The notes beneath the pieces were generated by a model. The model was not told the origin of the DNA. It worked only from the letters and a program-made list of their open reading frames with translations, and did no database searches. A stretch of 64,000 nucleotides of DNA from Echinicola sp. 20G (GTDB lineage Bacteria > Bacteroidota > Bacteroidia > Cytophagales > Cyclobacteriaceae), in assembly GCF_015533855.1 (NCBI RefSeq), contig NZ_AP024154.1, forward strand, positions 3,912,501 to 3,976,500, given 5' to 3'. Numbering within the stretch: position 1 is the first letter of the stretch; each line of letters begins with the position of its first letter. Below are positions 26,637-33,897 of this stretch, piece after piece. Both the position numbers and the translations under genes were made by a program.

Positions 26637-29600
26637 ATGAAAAAAACATTACATGCGTTACGTATGGTGGGAAAATTCTATCTATACGGGTTTGTAGTCC
26701 AGCTACTTTTCCTGAATTTTATTTACGCAGCTCCTTCCAAGGCGCAAGAATCTTTGGATATTACCAAGGTACACCTGAACATACACTTAAAGGATGCCTC
26801 ACTAAAAGAGACATTTGAAACGATCAGTAAGCTAACTGAATTTGAATTCAGTTATAAAGAGAACCTTTTTAATGGGGCACAACCTGTTACTCTCAATTTT
26901 CAGGAAGCGACTTTAGAAAATGTGTTGATTAACTTATCAAGAAGTCATCAGCTTTCTTTTAAACAGGTAAATGAAAATATAAGCGTAATGTCTACCTCAA
27001 AAAAGGTAGAAGGGAAAGCAGCCATTATCAAAGATGTGTCCATCACAGGTACAGTAGTAGATGAAAACAATGAGCCAATACCTGGTGTGACCATTATGGA
27101 GAGAGACAGTGGGAGAGGAACAGCTACAGATATGGATGGCAAGTATTCCATTACTGTTTCAGAGAACACTTCTTTAACCTTTTCTTTTATTGGATACATC
27201 ACGCAGGTGATTCCTGTAGAAAGTCAGACAGTAATTGATGTTACACTTCTTGAAGATACCAAAAGCCTGGAAGAAGTTGTGGTTGTTGGTTTTGGAGAGC
27301 AGAAAAAGGCAAATCTTACTGGCGCTGTGGCCACTGTTGATTCAAAAGTCCTAGAGTCAAGGCCTGTACAAAATGTTGGACAGATGCTGCAAGGGGTAAT
27401 TCCAGGATTGAATTTCCAGACTTCAGGACTTGGAGGTGAATTGGACCAAAATTTAAGTTTTAATATTCGAGGTAATGGAACCATAGGTAGCGGATCAAGT
27501 TCCTCTCCTTTGGTGCTTATTGACGGGATGGATGGTAATATGAATGCCTTGAATCCTCAGGATATTGAAACAATTACAGTACTTAAGGATGCAGCAGCGG
27601 CTTCGATTTATGGTTCCAGGGCAGCTTTTGGAGTGATCTTGATTACCACAAAGAGCGGTAAAAAAGGAGATGTGAAAGTAAATTATAACAACAACTTCCG
27701 CTTCTCAAAACCCATGGGTTTACCGGACATGATGGATTCATATACTTTTGCTAATTATTATAATGAGGCAGCTTTGAATGCGGGTAGAACTCCTGTTTTC
27801 AGTGATGAAGTAATGGAGAGGATAGTGCAATATCAAAATGGAGACATTGATTATGCTACTGTTCCAAATACCAATGGTGACCGTTGGCAATATTATGGAG
27901 GTTCTCATGGCAATACAGATTGGTTTAAGGAACAATATAAATCCTACTCTTTTTCCCAAGATCATAATTTAAGTGTGAACGGAGGTAATGAGAATGCGAC
28001 CTATTACCTGTCTGCCAATTATTTGGATCAAGGAGGTTTGACTGAATACGGTGGAGATCATTTCAACAGGTATTCTCTTGCAGGGAAAATAGACCTTAAA
28101 ATTAATGAAAAGGTAAGTTTTAACTACAATTCAAGGTTTGTTAGGGAATATTATACCAAGGCAACTCATCTTAATGACCTTTTCTATCATAATATTGCCA
28201 GAAGATGGCCTACCGTACCTTTAATGGATCCAAACGGGCATTTTTCTCAGCCAAGTGAAATTATCCAAATGATAGAAGGTGGAACTCGAGATAACTATAA
28301 AGACTACTATTATATTCAAGGTCAGGTAAAATACACCCCGTTAAAAAATTGGAATATATATGCCAGTGGAAATTACAGAATAATCAACCAAAATAATTCC
28401 ACTAGTACATTGCCTGCTTATTCCTACTCGGTTGATAATGAGCCTTTCCCGATCCCAGTTTATTGGTCAGCAGCTGGTCACACGGCAATTTCCGAATATA
28501 ATCAGAAAGACAATTACTTCAATTCAAACATTTACTCTGATTATGCTTTTGATTTTGATAGAGGGCATCAGTTTAAGGTGATGGCTGGGTTTAATTCAGA
28601 ATTAAATAAGTACAGAACGTTAGGCGCGGCCAGAACAGGTTTGATAACACCAACTGTGGTATCAATCAATACAGCTACGGATAATTTCACCAACTCTGGA
28701 GAATATAACCATTGGGCGACTGCTGGTTTTTTTGGTCGGGTAAACTATAATTATAATGAAAAATACTTGTTCGAATTCAATGCCCGATATGATGGGTCAT
28801 CAAGGTTTATAAGAGACAAAAGATGGAACCTATTTAATTCTGCTTCATTGGGCTGGAATATTGCTAGAGAAGATTTTTGGAATATTGAATCAATCCAAAT
28901 GCTTAAGTTGAGAGGCTCATATGGTGAGTTGGGAAATCAAAATACAGACAGTTGGTATCCATTTTACCTTACTCAGCCCTTTTCGGTCAATAGTGGAGCA
29001 TGGTTAATCAATGGACAAAGACCAAATACGGCATCAGCCCCTGGTATTATTAGTCAATCCATGACTTGGGAGCGCGTGAAGAGTTATAATGTAGGCTTGG
29101 ACTTGGGTATTTTGGACAACCGTCTTTTGGTCAACTTTGATTATTACAATAGGTATACTTTGGATATGGTTGGTCCTGCAGAAGAACTTCCCGCTATATT
29201 GGGCACTTCAGTTCCAAGAGTTAATAATGCTGATTTAAAGTCTTATGGTTTTGAATTGGAAATTAATTGGAGAGATAAAATTGGTGATTTGTCTTATAAT
29301 GTGCGAGGAATACTATCAGATGATCAACAGAAAGTGACCAAATACCCTAATGATACCTATAACCTTTCCAATTGGTATAATGGTAGGAAAAGTGGAGAGA
29401 TTTGGGGATATACTACTGTGGGTATAGCCAAAACTGATGCGGAAATAGAGTCTTATTTGGAAACTGTAAACCAAAGCCAAATGGGCAATAATTGGCAGGC
29501 AGGTGATATTATGTATGCCGATATCAATGGTGATGGTACCATCAATAGCGGAAATAATACCTTGGACAATTCTGGTGATAGAAGTATTATTGGAAACTCT

Positions 29601-30134
29601 ACTCCTCGCTATCGCTATGGTCTAGATATCACTGGACAGTTTAGAAATTTTGATTTTAGAGTCTTCTTCCAAGGAATTGGAAAAAGAGATTGGATGCCAA
29701 ATGGACCTTATTTCTGGGGAGCCGGTGGCCAGAATATGTGGCAAGCAGCAGGCTTTATGGAGCATATGGATTTTTTCAGGGATGAAGATTCACCAATGGT
29801 ACAGGCAGGAGCTGCCGAAGTCAACTTAGATAGTTATTTCCCTAGGCCGGCCTTTGATCGGGGACAGAACAATCAGACACAGACAAGATATATGCAAAAT
29901 GCAGCTTATCTAAGATTAAAGAATCTTCAAATAGGGTATTCATTACCAAACCAAGTTATTTCAAGATTAGGCATTTCGAAAGTTAGGCTTTATGTGTCAG
30001 GTGAAAACCTGTTGACTTTCACGAAGATGTCTAAAATATTTGACCCAGAGACAGTGGGGCTTAGTGGCTGGAACGATGGAAAGACTTACCCATTCTCGAC
30101 AGTTTACTCATGCGGTCTGAATATCAACTTCTAA
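26637..30134 (+). CDS. SusC/RagA-family TonB-dependent receptor with STN signalling domain
   Basis: 1165 residues: signal peptide (about 1-38), STN/secretin-TonB N-terminal domain (about 45-115, with LKDASLKETFETISKLTEFEF), CarboxypepD_reg-like domain (about 132-212, VSITGTVVDENNEPIPGVT), TonB-box-like LEEVVVVGFGEQ, plug (with LVLIDGMDGNMNALNPQDIE) and a barrel ending in LNINF. The STN domain lets it signal through the adjacent FecR to the sigma factor. It is followed at once by susD. No enzyme gene accompanies the pair in this window, so the substrate cannot be told from context. Confidence 0.94.
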   Translation: MKKTLHALRMVGKFYLYGFVVQLLFLNFIYAAPSKAQESLDITKVHLNIHLKDASLKETFETISKLTEFEFSYKENLFNGAQPVTLNFQEATLENVLINLSRSHQLSFKQVNENISVMSTSKKVEGKAAIIKDVSITGTVVDENNEPIPGVTIMERDSGRGTATDMDGKYSITVSENTSLTFSFIGYITQVIPVESQTVIDVTLLEDTKSLEEVVVVGFGEQKKANLTGAVATVDSKVLESRPVQNVGQMLQGVIPGLNFQTSGLGGELDQNLSFNIRGNGTIGSGSSSSPLVLIDGMDGNMNALNPQDIETITVLKDAAAASIYGSRAAFGVILITTKSGKKGDVKVNYNNNFRFSKPMGLPDMMDSYTFANYYNEAALNAGRTPVFSDEVMERIVQYQNGDIDYATVPNTNGDRWQYYGGSHGNTDWFKEQYKSYSFSQDHNLSVNGGNENATYYLSANYLDQGGLTEYGGDHFNRYSLAGKIDLKINEKVSFNYNSRFVREYYTKATHLNDLFYHNIARRWPTVPLMDPNGHFSQPSEIIQMIEGGTRDNYKDYYYIQGQVKYTPLKNWNIYASGNYRIINQNNSTSTLPAYSYSVDNEPFPIPVYWSAAGHTAISEYNQKDNYFNSNIYSDYAFDFDRGHQFKVMAGFNSELNKYRTLGAARTGLITPTVVSINTATDNFTNSGEYNHWATAGFFGRVNYNYNEKYLFEFNARYDGSSRFIRDKRWNLFNSASLGWNIAREDFWNIESIQMLKLRGSYGELGNQNTDSWYPFYLTQPFSVNSGAWLINGQRPNTASAPGIISQSMTWERVKSYNVGLDLGILDNRLLVNFDYYNRYTLDMVGPAEELPAILGTSVPRVNNADLKSYGFELEINWRDKIGDLSYNVRGILSDDQQKVTKYPNDTYNLSNWYNGRKSGEIWGYTTVGIAKTDAEIESYLETVNQSQMGNNWQAGDIMYADINGDGTINSGNNTLDNSGDRSIIGNSTPRYRYGLDITGQFRNFDFRVFFQGIGKRDWMPNGPYFWGAGGQNMWQAAGFMEHMDFFRDEDSPMVQAGAAEVNLDSYFPRPAFDRGQNNQTQTRYMQNAAYLRLKNLQIGYSLPNQVISRLGISKVRLYVSGENLLTFTKMSKIFDPETVGLSGWNDGKTYPFSTVYSCGLNINF

Positions 30135-30146
30135 ATGCAATACATC

Positions 30147-32138
30147 ATGGTTAATAATAAAAATATAGTTAAGTTATTGATAATAGCCTTGAGTACTTTT
30201 ACGTTAGGGGCTTGTAATGACTTTTTGGATAGGGAACCTCTGTCAGTAGTAACACCAGAAGCTTTTCTGAACAGTGAGGCTGATATGGCGGCATATACGA
30301 TTAATGCTTATAACTTTCCGACCCATTCGGGCTGGAATGTTGGTACTTTCGGCTCTGATAATCATACCGATAACCAAGCCGCCACTGATGCCAGCAATAT
30401 ATGGATGCCAGGCGAAAAAAGGGTGCCTCAAGCTGGTGGGGCTTGGGATTTTGGTAGTATTAGAAATATCAACTATTACCTTGAAAATATAGTACCCAAG
30501 TGGAAGGCTGGAGCTATTTCAGGTAATAGTGCCAATATTGAACATTACCTTGGAGAAGGTTATTTCCTTCGAGCCTATCAATATTTTGATAAAGTCCAGA
30601 CCTTTGGGGATTTTCCTATTTTGAAGACCTCTTTGCCTGATGATAAAGCGGTGTTGACTGAAGCGTCCAAAAGGGAAGCTAGAAACGAGGTGGCCAGGTT
30701 TATTCTTTCAGATCTTGATTCGGCCATAATGTTATTGTCTGAAAACCCTCCTGGAGGTACCAATAGAATCACCAGAGATGCTGCTCTCCTTTTTAAAAGC
30801 AGAGTGGCACTTCATGAAGGCACTTGGCTCACTTATCACAAAGGGACTGCCCATGTTCCCGGAGGTCCAGGCTGGCCAGGAAGTGAAAAAAGCAGCGGTT
30901 TTACAATAGATATTGATCAAGAAATCGACTACTTTTTAGGTGAGGCAATGGCTGCCTCTGAGGAATTGGCTGATAAAGTGTCTTTGGAGACCAATACGAT
31001 GGATCATGGATATAATTCATCTGGGAATCCTTATTTTGCCATGTTTGGGTCTCAGGACTTGACAGGTTATGGGGAAGTATTGCTATGGAGAGCTTATGAT
31101 CCATCTTTAGGCCTCAATCACAACGTCAATGCTTATGTAAATAGAAGTGGGGGAAATACTGGATTTACAAGAGGATATGTTGACAACTTCTTAATGGCCA
31201 ATGGACTTCCTATATATGCACCGGGATCGGGGTATCAAGGAGATGATTTCATTGCCGATGTGAAGGAAGGTAGGGACAATCGCTTACAGCTCTTTATGAA
31301 GGCTCCGGGAGAGCTGAGAATTAATGACGCTACCAATGCAGACGGGTCGCCTATGTTGATCGACAATCCTGATATTCTTACCATTAGGGAAGAAAGGTAT
31401 GTGACGGGTTATGGCCTTAAAAAAGGCATGAGTTATCGCAATGACCAGGCCGTTGGTAATGTAGGGGAAACAGGTTCAATTGTATTTAGAGCTACAGAAG
31501 CGTACTTGAATTATATAGAAGCATCTTATCTTAAAGAAGGGAATATTAACGGAAAAGCAGACAGTTATTGGAGAGCTATCAGAAATAGGGCTGGTGTTAA
31601 CCCTGATTACATGATTACAGTTGCAGCTACAGATATGGTTGAAGAAGCAAGAAATGATTTGGGTGCCTATTCTGCAGGTGTTTTGTTGTCAGACCCCATT
31701 CTCTACAATATCAGAAGAGAAAGACGGAGTGAGTTGATAGCTGAAGGAATGAGAATGTCTGATCTTAAGCGGTGGAGAGCACTAGATCAATTAAAAACCG
31801 ACCCATACATTGTCGAAGGGTTCAAGTTATTTGGACCAATGGAGGAGTGGTATGAAGATGAGAATGGGGAAACCACTTTAATTCCTGTGGGTTCCATTGG
31901 AACACCGAATGTTTCCAACCCAGGTGAAAGTGAATATTTAAGGCCTTACAGGATTATTTTGTCTTCATCCAACTTTGTACAGGACGGATATAAATGGGCT
32001 TATGCACATTACCTCGAGCCTATTGCGATTCAGCATTTTATCATAACCACAACAGATGATTCTGGAGAACCGGAAAACTCTGTGATTTATCAAAACCCTG
32101 GTTGGCCATTACAAGCTAATTCAGGAGCGACTGAATAG
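30147..32138 (+). CDS. SusD/RagB-family nutrient-binding lipoprotein
   Basis: About 663 residues, long for the family. The ATG at 30147 gives a compact lipoprotein signal peptide (lipobox TLGAC, Cys 23); another ATG lies four codons upstream, one base after the susC stop. The sequence has LDREPLSVVTPEAF at the start, a YFLRAYQYFDKVQTFGDFPI helix and a late RRERRSELIAEGMRMSDLKRW motif typical of SusD. It should bind substrate for the preceding SusC. A strong terminator follows and then an IS200-type element, so anything originally downstream is now separated from this locus. Confidence 0.94.
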   Translation: MVNNKNIVKLLIIALSTFTLGACNDFLDREPLSVVTPEAFLNSEADMAAYTINAYNFPTHSGWNVGTFGSDNHTDNQAATDASNIWMPGEKRVPQAGGAWDFGSIRNINYYLENIVPKWKAGAISGNSANIEHYLGEGYFLRAYQYFDKVQTFGDFPILKTSLPDDKAVLTEASKREARNEVARFILSDLDSAIMLLSENPPGGTNRITRDAALLFKSRVALHEGTWLTYHKGTAHVPGGPGWPGSEKSSGFTIDIDQEIDYFLGEAMAASEELADKVSLETNTMDHGYNSSGNPYFAMFGSQDLTGYGEVLLWRAYDPSLGLNHNVNAYVNRSGGNTGFTRGYVDNFLMANGLPIYAPGSGYQGDDFIADVKEGRDNRLQLFMKAPGELRINDATNADGSPMLIDNPDILTIREERYVTGYGLKKGMSYRNDQAVGNVGETGSIVFRATEAYLNYIEASYLKEGNINGKADSYWRAIRNRAGVNPDYMITVAATDMVEEARNDLGAYSAGVLLSDPILYNIRRERRSELIAEGMRMSDLKRWRALDQLKTDPYIVEGFKLFGPMEEWYEDENGETTLIPVGSIGTPNVSNPGESEYLRPYRIILSSSNFVQDGYKWAYAHYLEPIAIQHFIITTTDDSGEPENSVIYQNPGWPLQANSGATE

Positions 32139-32160
32139 GTAAGTGTCATGATAATTGATT

Positions 32161-32214
32161 GAAAATAGAAGGTAAAGTATAGTTAGTCATTATTTTACCT
32201 TCTATTTTCTTTTT
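32161..32214 (+). terminator. Strong terminator after susD
   Basis: A 16-bp perfect stem (32161-32176 with 32194-32209; core AGAAGGTAAA/TTTACCTTCT), a 17-nt loop and a TTTTT run. It ends the sigma-linked susCD operon just before the IS200-type element. Confidence 0.85.
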
Positions 32215-32224
32215 GACTAAACTA

Positions 32225-32769
32225 CTATGCACTAGAAGTGCATAGGTTTGTTCAAGAATGAAATTTTGATACTTACTCCAGGATAAAATTATCCTGATCG
32301 TCAGTATTCGAGATGTCTCGATGGTGTTCTAAATACTCCTCAACCATCTTATCAGTTATATTGCCTGTACTCCAAGCACCATAACCAATAGCCCAAAAAT
32401 GGCGACCCCAATAGCGTTTGCTTAATTCTGGATAATCCGATTGAAGACGTGGTGAAGTTCGACCCATCATACGCTTTACCAAGTCGCTAATGGAATGTTT
32501 CGGGCTATATTCAATATGCATGTGAACATGATCATTACTTATTAGGCCCTTAAGACTCCTAACATCTTCTGCATCACATATTTGTTTCAGCAAATCCCTA
32601 CAGCGCCGTTGAACATCTCCTCGTAGTACCGGATAACGATACTTGGTAATCCAAACTATGTGGACTGTCAACCAACTGACTGTATGGTTTCCTCGACGAT
32701 TGCTTGATCCCATTTTCCAATATTGAAAAATTTATCCTAAACTGAGAGCCTTGCATTGAAAGTGCATAG
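32225..32769 (-). mobile_element. IS200/IS605-family insertion sequence (single tnpA)
   Basis: The transposase gene is flanked by subterminal hairpins, as expected for single-strand HUH elements. The right end (32225-32245) is a perfect 9-bp stem, CTATGCACT/AGTGCATAG, with a 3-nt loop. The left end (about 32749-32769) carries the same AGTGCATAG arm facing an imperfect partner. Exact cleavage sites cannot be fixed by eye; the element may extend some bases past each hairpin. No target duplication is expected for this family. Confidence 0.75.
32273..32713 (-). CDS. tnpA: IS200/IS605-family transposase (Y1 HUH)
   Basis: 146 residues, the normal size for TnpA. It has the HUH metal-binding motif in NDHVHMHIEYSP (about 61-72) and a C-terminal helix MVEEYLEHH with the likely nucleophilic Tyr. 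It opens with SWLTVHIVWITKYRYPVL, typical of the family. It catalyses single-strand transposition using the flanking hairpins. The frame is intact with no internal stops, so it may be active. No TnpB gene accompanies it. A REP-associated (RAYT) role is less likely, because only the element's own end hairpins are seen here. Confidence 0.9.
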   Translation of the reverse strand: MGSSNRRGNHTVSWLTVHIVWITKYRYPVLRGDVQRRCRDLLKQICDAEDVRSLKGLISNDHVHMHIEYSPKHSISDLVKRMMGRTSPRLQSDYPELSKRYWGRHFWAIGYGAWSTGNITDKMVEEYLEHHRDISNTDDQDNFILE

Positions 32770-32820
32770 TTTTCACTAGCGATTGAGACCAATAAAAAGG
32801 AGGACCAAAATATAAACCTA

Positions 32821-33204
32821 ATGGAACTCTTGGGGAAATCTATCTTTTATAATGCTCCTAAATTAAAGGAGATGGACCTGATGATCTCAGAGAGCTTTAT
32901 GGGTGATAATTTTGGCCTTGAAGAAATCAAGAAGCATTATCCATACAATGTAACACTTTGTAAAAAAGAGGATATTGATGAGGCTATTCGATCCAAAAAG
33001 GAGAATACGGCTTATCTAGTAATGCAGCCTTGTACAATTAGAAATGGTGTATTTTATGTTCCTACTGTTTTTGATGCGGTAAACACTACACTTATGTCAG
33101 CAGTGATTCCTTCTAAAGATACCCTTGCACCAAATGCTTATTTGTCCACCAAAAAGAGTTATCAGAATTTAAATAGCGACACGATGGATGCCATTCACAA
33201 TTAG
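32821..33204 (+). CDS. Unrecognised protein, possibly truncated by the IS element
   Basis: 127 residues with no family I recognise. It is mixed in composition with no signal peptide, membrane helix or obvious motif; a run rich in Lys and Glu sits around 35-60, and the end is polar (TMDAIHN). The frame is open upstream of the ATG to a TAG at 32767-32769, which lies in the end hairpin of the adjacent IS200-type element. The visible ORF may therefore be the 3' remnant of a longer gene. A hairpin with a T run follows (33258-33296). Codon use looks like its neighbours. Function unknown. Confidence 0.55.
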   Translation: MELLGKSIFYNAPKLKEMDLMISESFMGDNFGLEEIKKHYPYNVTLCKKEDIDEAIRSKKENTAYLVMQPCTIRNGVFYVPTVFDAVNTTLMSAVIPSKDTLAPNAYLSTKKSYQNLNSDTMDAIHN

Positions 33205-33557
33205 GTAATGGGTATATACCAGTAATGATCGGTTTAAGAAACATATTGATTCATTGTTTTATGGAGGGGGCAGTCAGTTCCTTCCATTTTTTATTTCAGC
33301 TAAATAAAATTATTGATGTCAATTTCATCTGATAGATCCACAGAAATATACACGCTTAATTGGCTCAAATGTGAAATCCAATTGTCAAGGGGGATATTGA
33401 CTAATTGATTTTTTTCCATAATGGTAATATTGAAAAGCCATTTGCTATCATCTTAAAATAGTTGGAAAGGTTTTATAATACTACAATTAGGAAATTAATA
33501 TCCAGTATACTACATTTAGGAATTAATTATCATGAACTTTCTGATGGACTATGAATT
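33205..33557. promoter_or_regulatory. Gene-free stretch upstream of padR with direct repeats
   Basis: 353 bp without a gene. It holds a 10-bp palindrome (GGTATATACC, 33211-33220), a probable terminator (33258-33296) and two imperfect direct repeats starting at 33481 (CTACAATTAGGAAATTAAT) and 33510 (CTACATTTAGGAATTAAT), 29 bp apart. The repeats lie 30-80 bp before padR and are a candidate autoregulatory operator. No TAnnTTTG box was found. Confidence 0.4.
33258..33296 (+). terminator. Probable terminator after the 127-residue ORF
   Basis: ATGGAGG pairs with CCTTCCAT (one bulged T) around a GC-rich loop, followed by a TTTTTTATTT run. Confidence 0.5.
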
Positions 33558-33896
33558 ATGAAGAAATATCAACTGGGAGAATTTGAGGAAATAGTCATGC
33601 TTACGGTAGGGATTCTTTATGGGGAAGCTTATGGTATTTCAATCAAGAAGGAAATAGAAACAAGGTTAGATCGTAATGTAAGTGTAGGGGCGTTACAGAC
33701 CGCACTTAAGCGATTGGAAGATAAAGGCTACCTTCAGTCCCACTCAGGTGAATCGACTCAGGAACGGGCAGGAAGACCTAAAAGGTACTTTGAAATTACA
33801 GCATACGGAAAGGAGGCGTTATCCTTTACACGTGATACAAGAAATAAGCTTTGGGATTCGATTCCTAAAATAGCACTTGACCTGAAGTTTAACTAA
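33558..33896 (+). CDS. PadR-family transcriptional regulator
   Basis: 112 residues containing the PadR winged helix: LGEFEEIVMLTVGILYGEAYGISIKKEI, then VSVGALQTALKRLEDKGYLQSH (recognition helix) and a wing with RAGRPKRYFEITAYGKEAL. The C-terminal dimerisation helix is short (subfamily 2-like). PadR proteins are usually repressors. This one is 1 bp from the permease gene and most likely controls it and itself; small PadR regulators next to large FtsX-type permeases are a recurring pair in Bacteroidota. Direct repeats upstream may be its operator. Confidence 0.92.
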   Translation: MKKYQLGEFEEIVMLTVGILYGEAYGISIKKEIETRLDRNVSVGALQTALKRLEDKGYLQSHSGESTQERAGRPKRYFEITAYGKEALSFTRDTRNKLWDSIPKIALDLKFN

Positions 33897-33897
33897 G

